A stretch of DNA of 64,000 bases from Gammaproteobacteria bacterium (GTDB taxonomy: Bacteria; Pseudomonadota; Gammaproteobacteria; HyVt-429). The notes beneath the pieces are model-generated. The model was not told the origin of the DNA and did no database searches. It saw only the letters and a list, made by a program, of their open reading frames with translations. Positions 34,064-42,970 of the stretch are shown here, in pieces. The translations under genes and the position numbers were made by a program. The DNA lies in NCBI GenBank assembly GCA_013152415.1, contig JAADGI010000028.1, positions 1 through 64,000 on the forward strand, in the 5' to 3' direction. Each line of letters opens with the position of its first letter. The stretch's first letter is position 1.

Positions 34064-37000
34064 CTAAAATTCTTCCCACTCGTCATCATTGGCTCTGGTC
34101 GGGGCCGCCGGACGTCGAGGTGCCGATGCTCTGGGTGGTGCTACCGCTGAGCTTGGGCTGGGTTGGACCTGGCGTGGGACGCTATGGCCGGTGGCCTGTT
34201 GCTGTTGGTCGAGGGTAAAGAACTCCATCAACTCATTCAGACTTTGGGACTTCTCTTCCATGGCCTTGCTGGCGGCGGCGATCTCCTCCACCAAGGCCGC
34301 ATTTTGCTGGGTGGTCTCATCCATTTGCATCACCGCCTTATTGACCTGTTCGATACCGGTGTATTGCTCCTGGCTGGCGGCGGCGATCTCACCAATAATA
34401 TCGCTCACCTTTTTTACCCCGGTCACAATCTCGGCCAGGGTATCGCCCGACTCGTTGACAAGATCGGTACCCGTACCCACCTTGTCCACACTATCGTTGA
34501 TGAGCCCCTTGATTTCCTTGGCAGCGGTGGCACTGCGCTGGGCCAAGCTACGGACCTCGGCCGCCACCACCGCAAATCCACGGCCCTGCTCACCGGCCCG
34601 GGCTGCCTCCACCGCGGCATTGAGGGCCAATAGATTGGTCTGGAAGGCAATCTCATCAATCACACCGATGATGTCAGCAATCTTCCTGCTGCTGGCGTTG
34701 ATGTCGGCCATGGCACTGACGGCCTTTTCCACCACCGCACCACCTTTTTCGGCAGTCACCTGAGCGGCACTGGCCAGTTGGTTGGCCTGATTGGAATTGT
34801 CCGCATTCTGTTTCACCGTGCCGGTCATCTCTTCCATGCTCGACGCGGTCTCTTCCAGTGATGAAGCCTGCTCTTCGGTACGCTGGCTCAGGTTGGCATT
34901 GCCCTCGGAGATCTCTGACGAACCTGTAGAGATGGCCTCGGCAGACGTACGAATGTTACCGACCATACCAAGAAGATTATCGACACAACTATTTACTGCA
35001 TCACTTAAAACCGCGAACTCACCGGTATATTCACCGTCCATCTTATCCGTAAGATTACCTTGCGCAATATTTTTCATGACTCGGGAAGTATCACGCAACA
35101 CATTATCAATCATTTTCTGGAATGATTTCTGGGTCGTTATATCGGTAGCATATTTCACAACCTTAAACGGCTTGCCGCTAACATCCAGTATCGGATTATA
35201 CGAGGCCTGAATCCACACTTCTTTACCACCCTTACCGATACGCTTGTACTCATTGGTCTCAAACTCACCACGATTCAACTTCTCCCAAAATTTCTGATAT
35301 TCAGCGCTGGCCTTGTATTCCGGATCCACAAGTAAGCTATGGTGCTGGCCTTTAATCTCAGCCAGGGTATAGCCAAAAACTGTTAAGAAATTGTCATTGG
35401 CCGTAATAACCATACCCTCCATATTGAACTCTATTATCGCCTGGGATTTACTGATGGCTTCAATCTGGCCCGAGGTATCGGCATTACGTAGCTTCTGCTC
35501 AGTCACCTCGGTAGCAAACTTGATCACCTTGATCGACTTATCGTTCGCATCCAGAACCGGGCTGTATGTGGCCTGGATCCATACTTCTTTGCCGCCCTTA
35601 CCGACACGCTTGTATTCGCCTGCCTCAAACTCACCACGATTCAACTTCTCCCAAAACTGTTGGTATTCAACACTGGTCTTGTATTCCGGTTCTACAAACA
35701 TACTGTGATGCTGACCCTTAATCTCATCCAAGGTATAGCCCACAACCTTTAAGAAATTGTCATTGGCCGTGATGACCGTGCCGTCCATGTTGAACTCTAT
35801 CAATGCCTGTGACTTACTTAGCGCAATAAACCTGCCTGAGTAATCCGCATTCTCTGCTTCTTTGAGACGCACATCCGTCACGTCCGCCCACTCCAGAGAA
35901 TTCCCGATGTAGCCCCCGCTGGGATCAAACATAGCGGTGATATTGAGATTAAAGGTCAGAGGACCGACATTAATATCCGTGCTGTAGGGCAGGTTATTGG
36001 GGTCACTCAATAACTTGCGTTGATGGGCCGGGTTTTTATGAAAGGTGTCGATACAGACACCAATCAAGGCATTGGAGTCAAACCCCGGATAGATCGAGCG
36101 AAAGGTCTCCTCGTGTTTTTTGAGCAGACTCAAGGTCGACTCATTGGCATAGGTGATCACCATATCCCGGTTCACCATCATCATCGCCGTCATGGCACCG
36201 TCTATGGTGCTCTGCAGGCGCAGGACATTGGCCTCGAAGGTGCGGACCTTGGTCACGTCTGACCACTCCAGGGTATTACCGATATAGTTGCCACTACCGT
36301 CCATCTGCGCGGCAACATTGATCTGAAAGATCAGGGGTCCCACATGAATGTCTGTGGTGAAGGGTAAATTTCCCGGATCACTTAGAATACGCCGCTGGTG
36401 GGTAGGATCCTTGTGAAAGATGTCAATGCAGGTTCCCACCAACTTTTCGGGATTGAAGCCTGGGTAGAGGCCACGCAAGGTATCGGCATTGTCCCGCATC
36501 AAGCGCCCGGTCTCATCATTGGCATAAGTGACAACCAAATCCCGATCGATGGTCATCATCGCAGTCCGGGCCCCATCTATGGCACGCTGCAAACGGTTGG
36601 CCTGTTCCTCTTTGGCCCGTTTTTTTGTCGCATCATTCCACTGCACCACATAGCCCACCCGTTCTCCGGCGGCATTCATCAGTACGCGGGTCTCATGCTC
36701 AAAGATCAGGGGGCCGGGGGTGATTGCGCCGTGGCGAACATCCCCCGGTTGCAGACCTTGTAAAATCCGGCGGATGGCAGCTGGGTCCTTGTGATAGCGG
36801 TGAATACTGCCACCAATCACTTCGTTGACCTTAAAACCCGGCAGGTACTTGATCAACTCGTCCTCCAAATCACTCAATACCTGTCGGGCACATTGGTTGA
36901 CGAATATAATATTCTCTTCCGCATCAGCGATCATGATGTTGTGGGGCGCATGCTCCAGAATATCCTTGACCACCGACAGGTCATCAATGGCAGCCAAACC

Positions 37001-37642
37001 CACCGCTGCCTCCAACTGTTGCTCTAATACTTGTTTTGTTGCTGCCATTCCTTTTACCTCCGGCGTGCTATACGCCTTCAACATTGTTTGGGCTACTGTA
37101 TCGAGTGCCGCCGTCCAGGCAGCCGCTACCTCATCCGTCCACAGCTCACCCGCCATTTCGGCCATCACATTCAATAGGGTCTCGGCTACCGCCTGGTAGT
37201 GGGCCGCTTCGGCACCATATTGCTGATGCTTGGCCCCCAATTTCGTCAAGGCCGCCACCAATTGCTCCGGCTTACGCAGACTGTTCACCACCAGGGTCAG
37301 TGCGCTGAGTAATTTTTTCTGTTGCTCCGAAGGACTGGTATGGGCGAACAACGGCTTGACCTCCGGATATTGCTCAAACAGTACCGCATAAAAACGTTTT
37401 GTCAGCTCTTCGCCGCGGGGAGCCAGGGCAGCAAAACTACTTTCCAGCAGATTGGCCTCCAGGCCCGTCTCTCCAGTAGCTTGGCCAGCCCCTATTGTGG
37501 TGGAGGCTACGGTGACAGTAGATTCTTTTTCCTTGCTCTTAACGCGGGGTTCAACGTGGGCATCGGCCGTGTCCTGTTCGTCACCTTCCTTTAGCCACGC
37601 CAGGGGGTCCATTTGCATCACCGACTTTTGTTTATTTGCCAT
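34064..37642 (-). CDS. Soluble globin-PASx5 chemoreceptor (Aer2-like)
   Basis: 1192 residues without any membrane segment. Order: charged N-terminus (1-60); globin domain (about 62-192) with Tyr85 (B10), Phe99 (CD1), Gln107/108 (E7) and proximal His139 (GAKHQQYG) in flavohaemoglobin-like positions; PAS1 222-340, PAS2 350-466, PAS3 474-590, PAS4 600-715, PAS5 722-838; a HAMP-like link (845-895); signalling domain (895-1140, tip [18 protein letters not shown]); Pro/Ala/Arg linker and terminal EWEEF, a CheR/CheB-docking pentapeptide. PAS1-3 keep the FHKxPxHQR-type His and the Trp that bind haem and oxygen in Aer2. It would be the sensor of a cytoplasmic array. PAS4/PAS5 are near duplicates. Confidence 0.93.
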   Translation of the reverse strand: MANKQKSVMQMDPLAWLKEGDEQDTADAHVEPRVKSKEKESTVTVASTTIGAGQATGETGLEANLLESSFAALAPRGEELTKRFYAVLFEQYPEVKPLFAHTSPSEQQKKLLSALTLVVNSLRKPEQLVAALTKLGAKHQQYGAEAAHYQAVAETLLNVMAEMAGELWTDEVAAAWTAALDTVAQTMLKAYSTPEVKGMAATKQVLEQQLEAAVGLAAIDDLSVVKDILEHAPHNIMIADAEENIIFVNQCARQVLSDLEDELIKYLPGFKVNEVIGGSIHRYHKDPAAIRRILQGLQPGDVRHGAITPGPLIFEHETRVLMNAAGERVGYVVQWNDATKKRAKEEQANRLQRAIDGARTAMMTIDRDLVVTYANDETGRLMRDNADTLRGLYPGFNPEKLVGTCIDIFHKDPTHQRRILSDPGNLPFTTDIHVGPLIFQINVAAQMDGSGNYIGNTLEWSDVTKVRTFEANVLRLQSTIDGAMTAMMMVNRDMVITYANESTLSLLKKHEETFRSIYPGFDSNALIGVCIDTFHKNPAHQRKLLSDPNNLPYSTDINVGPLTFNLNITAMFDPSGGYIGNSLEWADVTDVRLKEAENADYSGRFIALSKSQALIEFNMDGTVITANDNFLKVVGYTLDEIKGQHHSMFVEPEYKTSVEYQQFWEKLNRGEFEAGEYKRVGKGGKEVWIQATYSPVLDANDKSIKVIKFATEVTEQKLRNADTSGQIEAISKSQAIIEFNMEGMVITANDNFLTVFGYTLAEIKGQHHSLLVDPEYKASAEYQKFWEKLNRGEFETNEYKRIGKGGKEVWIQASYNPILDVSGKPFKVVKYATDITTQKSFQKMIDNVLRDTSRVMKNIAQGNLTDKMDGEYTGEFAVLSDAVNSCVDNLLGMVGNIRTSAEAISTGSSEISEGNANLSQRTEEQASSLEETASSMEEMTGTVKQNADNSNQANQLASAAQVTAEKGGAVVEKAVSAMADINASSRKIADIIGVIDEIAFQTNLLALNAAVEAARAGEQGRGFAVVAAEVRSLAQRSATAAKEIKGLINDSVDKVGTGTDLVNESGDTLAEIVTGVKKVSDIIGEIAAASQEQYTGIEQVNKAVMQMDETTQQNAALVEEIAAASKAMEEKSQSLNELMEFFTLDQQQQATGHSVPRQVQPSPSSAVAPPRASAPRRPAAPTRANDDEWEEF

Positions 37643-37663
37643 AACTCGAGCTCCGAATAGGTT

Positions 37664-37834
37664 TTAACCGTTGAACACCAGGCTGGCCAATAGCTGTTGC
37701 CATTGTTCGGCCCGGGGCCACATCCGCGGTGGCTGCCCACCTGCCGGACGTCGTGGCACAACACGGTGAGCGGGTGGGCTGGTACCCGCCGAGGGGTGAC
37801 GGGTAGAGGGGCGTGCGGGTTTAGGGGTAAGCAT
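37664..37834 (-). CDS. Small Pro/Arg-rich protein between parA and the receptor
   Basis: 56 residues from ATG 37834, which overlaps the parA stop (TGATG) and has GGAGG eight bases upstream; ATG 37840 is also possible. Rich in Pro, Arg and Ala, strongly basic, with a hydrophobic end (WQQLLASLVFNG). The tight coupling and ribosome site argue that it is real. No family is recognised. A basic, ordered-tail protein next to a ParA ATPase might be its partner, which is speculation. Confidence 0.5.
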   Translation of the reverse strand: MLTPKPARPSTRHPSAGTSPPAHRVVPRRPAGGQPPRMWPRAEQWQQLLASLVFNG

Positions 37835-38592
37835 CAACATGTCCTCCGGTGACATAAGTCATCGGCCAAGGCATGATAGTCCTCGGCACCACGGCTATGA
37901 GGTTCATAGTCAAAGATGGTTTGACCCATACCGGGGCTCTCTGCCAGGGCCACGGTCTCGCGTATGGGGGTAGCGAGCAGACGGCCGGGCATATAATCCA
38001 AAATCTTCTCGCGCACCTGGCGTGCCAGGCGCCGACGTTCGTTGTAACGGGTCAACACCACCCACTTGGTCACGGGGCGCTCCAATACCTTCTCCAAATG
38101 CTGGAAGATCTGTAACATGCGTGAGAGACCGTGCAATCCAAGAAAATCACTGGACACCGGCACCAACACCTCGTCGGCAGCGAACAGGGCGTTCATACCC
38201 AGCAGACCTGCGGACGGTGGGCAGTCGATCAAAACAAATTCTTCATCACGGGTATCGTATTCGTCGATGGCCTGTCTCAGGCGCACGCCACGACGGCTGC
38301 CACCCTCGTGAACCAACTCCATATTGCCTAACTTAGGGCCTGCCGGGACCACGTACAGCCTGTCGCTAACTTGGTGGCGGGCATCGGCGATGGGGCCATG
38401 ATCCAGCAACACCCTGTCCATGCCACCCTGTCCGTTGGCAAGCACCCCAAAGCCCAGGGACACCTGGCCCTGGGGGTCCATATCCATGAGGGTCACACGC
38501 CCACCCGCCAGCACCAGGGCATGGGCCAGATTCATACTGGTGGTGGTCTTACCGACGCCACCCTTTTGATTCATAACCGCAACGGTACGCAT
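37834..38592 (-). CDS. ParA ATPase of the second chemosensory operon
   Basis: 252 residues. Deviant Walker A NQKGGVGKTTTS (8-19), then DMDPQGQVSLGFG and DCPPSAGLLGMNAL. It differs from the ParC of the polar set. ParA proteins encoded with soluble chemoreceptors (PpfA in Rhodobacter sphaeroides, with TlpT) place and segregate cytoplasmic chemosensory clusters on the nucleoid; that role is inferred here from the membrane-free receptor. It lies four bases after cheW2. Confidence 0.9.
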   Translation of the reverse strand: MRTVAVMNQKGGVGKTTTSMNLAHALVLAGGRVTLMDMDPQGQVSLGFGVLANGQGGMDRVLLDHGPIADARHQVSDRLYVVPAGPKLGNMELVHEGGSRRGVRLRQAIDEYDTRDEEFVLIDCPPSAGLLGMNALFAADEVLVPVSSDFLGLHGLSRMLQIFQHLEKVLERPVTKWVVLTRYNERRRLARQVREKILDYMPGRLLATPIRETVALAESPGMGQTIFDYEPHSRGAEDYHALADDLCHRRTC

Positions 38593-38596
38593 GGCT

Positions 38597-39187
38597 TCAG
38601 TGCTCTGTTGAAACTGTGGGTTCTGTCGGCATGGACGGAGGCGGGGGAGAGACCTCGGTCGGTTGTGACGCTACTTGGCCCACCTTGCCGAGTTGCTCGG
38701 CATTGAGCAGCTTGTCTATATCCAGCAACACCACCAGCTTTTCTTCCAGAGTGGCCAAGCCCTTGAGAAATTCGGTGTCAATGGCACCACCAAAATCCGG
38801 TGGTGGCTTGATACTGTCGACAGGGACACTGTAGACATCGGATACCGCATCCACCACCACACCCATGATGCGTGACCGGGCCTCCTGTTCCACTCGCAAC
38901 ACAATGACCACTGTAATCGCACCGTATTCGACGGCCTCAAGACCAAAACGCAGTCGCAGGTCAACGATCGGCACAATGGTACCGCGTAAATTCATCACGC
39001 CTTTAATGTAGTCCGGGGTATTGGGTACGGTCGTGACCTTGTCCCAACCCTTGATCTCCTGTACCCGTAGAATATCGACACCGTATTCCTCACCCGCCAT
39101 CATAAAGGTCAGGTACTGATCGCCACTGCCTTCACTGTCGAGGGCATCTATACCCAGGACCGCCTGGTTTGCTTCAATTTGATTCAT
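38597..39187 (-). CDS. cheW: CheW coupling protein of the second system
   Basis: 196 residues from ATG 39187, preceded by GAGGAGACAACG; the frame to 39229 overlaps cheA. CheW domain about 20-160 (LTFMMAGEEYGVDILRVQEI, GVMNLRGTIVPIVDLRLRFG), then a Pro/Thr/Glu-rich C-terminal tail of about 30 residues not usual in CheW. Links CheA2 to the soluble receptor. Confidence 0.94.
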   Translation of the reverse strand: MNQIEANQAVLGIDALDSEGSGDQYLTFMMAGEEYGVDILRVQEIKGWDKVTTVPNTPDYIKGVMNLRGTIVPIVDLRLRFGLEAVEYGAITVVIVLRVEQEARSRIMGVVVDAVSDVYSVPVDSIKPPPDFGGAIDTEFLKGLATLEEKLVVLLDIDKLLNAEQLGKVGQVASQPTEVSPPPPSMPTEPTVSTEH

Positions 39188-39197
39188 CGTTGTCTCC

Positions 39198-41213
39198 TCA
39201 CGCCGCACTGGACACCAATTGGGGACCATAATTTGAATTTGAACCGGTCTTCCAGAATTTAATCAGCCCGTCCACATCCAGGATCAGGGCCACCTTGCCA
39301 TCACCCAGTATGGTCGCCCCGGAGATACCCTCCACCCGTTTGTAATTTACTTCCAGGCTCTTGATCACCACCTGTTGTTGGCCCAATAACTCATCCACAA
39401 ACATACCCACCTTCTTGCCACCACTTTCCACCACCACCACCAAGCCATCACACAGTTCATGACTGTCGGCAGTTACCGCGAACACCTCGTGGAGACGGAT
39501 GATGGGAATGTACTCATCACGCAGGCGATAAAGATGACCACCACCCGCCAACTCATTGACCTGGTCATCTTTGACTTGCAGAGATTCGACAATAGAGACC
39601 AGCGGGGTGATATAAGTCTCGTGGCCCACACGCACCAACTGACCGTCGAGTATGGCCAGAGTCAGCGGCAGACGAATGCTAAAGGTTGAACCCTGACCAG
39701 GCTGGGAGGTCACCGTCACATTACCCCCCAATGACTGAATGTTCTTGCGCACCACATCCATACCCACGCCCCGTCCTGAGACGTCACTGACCTCGGCGGC
39801 AGTGGAAAAGCCGGGTTGGAATAACAGATCAAATACGGCCTCATCCGCCAACGACTCATCGGCCTTGATCAAGCCCTGACGGCGGGCCTTGTCGAGCACC
39901 CGATCACGGTTGATACCGGCACCATCATCTTTTATCTCAATGACGATATTACCCCCCCGATGGAAGGCATCCAGATGAATCACGCCTTCGGGATCCTTGC
40001 CCGCAGCGCGTCTGTCATCGGCTGATTCAATACCGTGGTCCACCGCATTGCGCACCAAGTGCATCAGTGGATCACCAATCTTTTCCAGTACAGTCTTATC
40101 CAATTCGGTCGACTCACCAGACAAACTCAAGCGCACCTGTTTATCCAACTGGGTAGACAAATCGTGCACCACTCGGGGGAAACGCTGAAAGGCAAAACTG
40201 ATGGGGAGTAGACGTATACCCATGATGCCCTCTTGCAGCTCGCGGGTATTGCGTTCCAACTGGGCCAGGCCCACCTTGAACTGCTCCTCATTCTCCAACT
40301 CGACACTGTCCCCGAGCTGGCTCAACATGGCCTGGGTGATGACCAACTCGCCCACCATATTGACCAGGGCATCGACCTTGTCGGTGCTGACCCGTATAGA
40401 ACTACTCTGGGGTCGTGCGTTGCTGACGTCACGTCGGTCACCTCGCCGTCGGTCGGTACGGTTCTCATCACGGCGATCACTGCCGGCACGCCGCTCGGGC
40501 ATTGCCTCATCCGGCTGGATGGTCAATTCGCAGTCACCCTCTACCCAGGAAAAGACCTCTCGAATCTGTGCCTCGGTGGCCTCACCCTGGAGTGAAATTT
40601 CCCAGGCGAGATAACAGCTCTCACTGTCGAGCTCGGCAAAAGGGGGCAGTCCGCTGGTATCGGCCTTGAGGCGAACCTGGCCCAACTGGCCCAACTCACG
40701 AATCAACCGCAAGGGATCATTACCGGTCTGTAACATACCCGGGGCCGGGGAAAACCCAATCCGCCAAATCCTGGTCGTTGCCACCTCATCGGCCTCGGCT
40801 GGGTCCGGCTGGGTCTGCCCGGTATCGGTACCGAGCGCTTCTTCTAACTGGCGTTGCTGGTCGGCGACTCGCTGGGGGTCAAACTCGCTACCGAGTTGAC
40901 CGGCTTGAAGCATGTCGCGCAGGCAATCTACCGAGTTGAGCAACATCTCCACCAGCTGTGGTGTGACCATACGGCCACTATTGCGCATCTCATCCAGCAG
41001 GGTCTCCATCACGTGAGTGAAGGCAGTCACCGCAGTGAGGCTGAACATACCACTGCCACCCTTAATGGAATGGGCGGCGCGGAAAATATCGTTGACGACC
41101 TCAAGATCAGCGGCACCGCTCTCTAACTTCAGCAGCCCCGACTCCATGATGTCGAGCCCTTCATAAGACTCTTCATAGAAGGTCTGCAGAAAACGGCTGA
41201 GGTCAATCGACAT
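39198..41213 (-). CDS. cheA: CheA histidine kinase of the second system
   Basis: 671 residues. HPt with His48 (AHSIKGGSGMF); a P2-like domain (about 145-245) ending CELTIQPDE; an Arg/Asp-rich link (RRAGSDRRDENRTDRRRGDR); dimerisation (VNMVGELVITQAML), ATPase (NAVDHGIES, DDGAGI, GRGVGMDVVRKN) and CheW-like regulatory domain. It lacks the repeat linker of CheA1. Likely targets are CheY2 and CheB2, and perhaps the motor CheY. It lies six bases after cheY2. Confidence 0.95.
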   Translation of the reverse strand: MSIDLSRFLQTFYEESYEGLDIMESGLLKLESGAADLEVVNDIFRAAHSIKGGSGMFSLTAVTAFTHVMETLLDEMRNSGRMVTPQLVEMLLNSVDCLRDMLQAGQLGSEFDPQRVADQQRQLEEALGTDTGQTQPDPAEADEVATTRIWRIGFSPAPGMLQTGNDPLRLIRELGQLGQVRLKADTSGLPPFAELDSESCYLAWEISLQGEATEAQIREVFSWVEGDCELTIQPDEAMPERRAGSDRRDENRTDRRRGDRRDVSNARPQSSSIRVSTDKVDALVNMVGELVITQAMLSQLGDSVELENEEQFKVGLAQLERNTRELQEGIMGIRLLPISFAFQRFPRVVHDLSTQLDKQVRLSLSGESTELDKTVLEKIGDPLMHLVRNAVDHGIESADDRRAAGKDPEGVIHLDAFHRGGNIVIEIKDDGAGINRDRVLDKARRQGLIKADESLADEAVFDLLFQPGFSTAAEVSDVSGRGVGMDVVRKNIQSLGGNVTVTSQPGQGSTFSIRLPLTLAILDGQLVRVGHETYITPLVSIVESLQVKDDQVNELAGGGHLYRLRDEYIPIIRLHEVFAVTADSHELCDGLVVVVESGGKKVGMFVDELLGQQQVVIKSLEVNYKRVEGISGATILGDGKVALILDVDGLIKFWKTGSNSNYGPQLVSSAA

Positions 41214-41219
41214 GACGGC

Positions 41220-41582
41220 CTAAGCCAACACCTTGTTGATCGTGTCCAGCAATTGATCCGGGTCAAAAGGCTTGACGATCCAACCGGTGGCACCGGCACT
41301 CTTGCCCTCCTGCTTTTTGTCGCCTGCCGATTCGGTGGTCAACATCAAGATGGGGGTAAACTTGTAATCCGGCAGGTTGCGCAACTCCTTGATGAGTTCA
41401 ATACCATCCATGCCCGGCATGTTGACATCGGTCAACACCAAGTCGGTCTTCTGGCCCTTGGCAATCCCCAAGGCCTCATTCCCGTCTTTGGCCTCTAGAA
41501 CATCATAGCCCGCACCCTTCAAGGTGAAGGCCACCATTTCCCGCATGGATGCGGAGTCGTCTACTGCTAATATACTGGCCAT
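41220..41582 (-). CDS. cheY: CheY response regulator of the second system
   Basis: 120 residues from ATG 41582, with AGGAG six bases upstream. A lone receiver with DD (8-9), phospho-acceptor Asp52 (LVLTDVNMPGMDG), the Thr-Thr-Glu switch and Lys104 (WIVKPF). It may compete for phosphate with CheY1 or reach another target; CheX would dephosphorylate it. Preceded by the STAS gene by 99 bases. Confidence 0.94.
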   Translation of the reverse strand: MASILAVDDSASMREMVAFTLKGAGYDVLEAKDGNEALGIAKGQKTDLVLTDVNMPGMDGIELIKELRNLPDYKFTPILMLTTESAGDKKQEGKSAGATGWIVKPFDPDQLLDTINKVLA

Positions 41583-41681
41583 ATGCATCTCCTGTGGCTG
41601 TGTTGCAATATTTCAGTTACTACCCATCGGCCACCCGCCAGTATCTGGCTAAATGGCAAAATCTGTTCAGGCCCAGTCTAT

Positions 41682-42029
41682 TCAGGCTGGAACCACGGTA
41701 TCCTCATTTAAGATATCGTCTAAGCCCAATGACACCGCTGTCGTCTCCAGCACGGGTGCCGGTCGCTCCCAGCTGAGGGTTTGGCCACTGGCCCGTATCA
41801 CCTGGGCAAAACTGTAGATCAACTGCATGGTGGCGGTATCCAAATGCCCCAGGTCCTGACTACAAACATGCACCGGCTTGCCGCTGGCAAGTCCCTCTTC
41901 CATGACGTCATGAAGACAAGTGACGTTACTGATGTCCAACCGCCCCGCCAGAGTCAGGACAAAGGACGTCCCATCGGGTATCGGGTCTGGCCCATCGCTT
42001 GTCTGCTTGTCCTTGTCCTTCTCTTTCAT
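41682..42029 (-). CDS. STAS-domain protein, first gene of the second chemosensory operon
   Basis: 115 residues. An extended charged N-terminus (1-20) precedes a STAS fold: FVLTLAGRLDISNVTCLHDV and the loop GHLDTATMQLIYSFAQVIR, in which Thr65 or Thr67 takes the place of the usual phospho-Ser. Such STAS proteins occur first in many Aer2-type or F-class chemotaxis operons. It might be the partner of the PP2C/ATPase regulator at 29507. Confidence 0.82.
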   Translation of the reverse strand: MKEKDKDKQTSDGPDPIPDGTSFVLTLAGRLDISNVTCLHDVMEEGLASGKPVHVCSQDLGHLDTATMQLIYSFAQVIRASGQTLSWERPAPVLETTAVSLGLDDILNEDTVVPA

Positions 42030-42090
42030 TACCGCTGACCTTGCGCGGGTATTCCGCGTCCTGGGTTAAATTTCCCAAATAAATCCAAAT

Positions 42091-42119
42091 CGGGCAGGCC
42101 CTGTCCCCCGGCCTGCCCG
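42091..42119 (-). promoter_or_regulatory. Hairpin in the leader of the second chemosensory operon
   Basis: A perfect 10-bp inverted repeat (42091-42100 with 42110-42119) with a 9-base loop, between the sigma-28 promoter and the STAS start. It could be an attenuator or an RNA stability element. The whole 444-base gap 42030-42473 has no gene; besides this it holds the promoter and a 14-bp palindrome GGGGTAATTACCCC (42440-42453). Confidence 0.45.
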
Positions 42120-42262
42120 GGCAGGAAAAGGGATCAAAATAGGGTCTTCATTCGCCTTCACACCCACTTCACCTGGGTGGCCAGACAATCCACTTTCGTG
42201 GCGGTACCCCCCTGTGCCACAACATCGCTTGATGGGACCGCAATCCCCAAACCACAGTAGGG

Positions 42263-42289
42263 CTTTCGGCTGGGTCGGGGGAAACTTTA
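42263..42289 (-). promoter_or_regulatory. Sigma-28 (FliA) promoter of the second chemosensory operon
   Basis: On the minus strand: TAAAGTTT (42289-42282, perfect), 11 bases, GCCGAAAG (42270-42263; consensus GCCGATAA). The transcript would start near 42256, leaving a 5' leader of about 225 bases before the STAS start. It places the second system under flagellar late-gene control. Confidence 0.85.
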
Positions 42290-42473
42290 GGGACTGGGCA
42301 TATAGATTGGGAAGCAGGGTATAAGTAACTAAAAATAAGGTAGGCTTAAATCACGGAGCCCATTCGATCGGGTCGATTTACAGACCCACAGGGGACTTGG
42401 CTGCACTGACGGCAGACCGGCCCGGAGGGTGGCGGGTGTGGGGTAATTACCCCTTTTCTTTATCTGCCTATTA

Positions 42474-42908
42474 TCACCTACGCGTCAAGGCGTGCTCGTC
42501 GGCCTCGCTCTGTTCGCGACTGGCGTCCTGACGACGCTCTTCCAGTTGATAACGGCTGACGACCTTGCCCAGGGCCTGGGCCTTACCACGCAGCTTCAAC
42601 CACTGGGCCTTGGTCTTGGCATGCTCACCCTGGGCCTGCGCCACCAGGGACCGTTGATTGGAAATCACATTTCCGAGTTTTTCCAAAAATACCTGGAAAT
42701 CACGCATCGGGATGGCCTGCAGGCCACTACTACCAGCCTGCTGAAAGGTGTTCGCATACTCATCCCGGTACTGCACCAGCTCCTGTAATCGTGCATTGCA
42801 TTCATCCAGCTTGCGCTGGCTTTCAGCCATACACACCGCCGCTTGCTGTTCACGCGTACTCGCAAACTGGGCTACCGGACTGAGTCGTTTTGATCGTTTA
42901 GCTGTCAT
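42474..42908 (-). CDS. fliJ: FliJ export chaperone/stalk protein
   Basis: 144 residues, all helical coiled coil, charged and Gln-rich, as FliJ (147 in Salmonella). It sits right after fliI in the fliFGHIJ order. FliJ joins the FliI ring to FlhA and drives export. Family identity rests on length, coiled coil and position; it has few sequence motifs. Confidence 0.88.
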   Translation of the reverse strand: MTAKRSKRLSPVAQFASTREQQAAVCMAESQRKLDECNARLQELVQYRDEYANTFQQAGSSGLQAIPMRDFQVFLEKLGNVISNQRSLVAQAQGEHAKTKAQWLKLRGKAQALGKVVSRYQLEERRQDASREQSEADEHALTRR

Positions 42909-42947
42909 ATCTCAAATAGGCACTTCTATTGATCCCCTCATTCCTAA

Positions 42948-42968
42948 CCTTCTCCCTGGGGGAGAAGG
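42948..42968 (-). repeat. Hairpin repeat between fliI and fliJ
   Basis: A 9-bp perfect inverted repeat (CCTTCTCCC/GGGAGAAGG) with a 3-base loop, two bases after the fliI stop. It belongs to the common CCCTCTCCC-type extragenic hairpins. No T-run, so it may slow 3' decay or partially stop transcription before fliJ. Confidence 0.55.
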
Positions 42969-42970
42969 GA

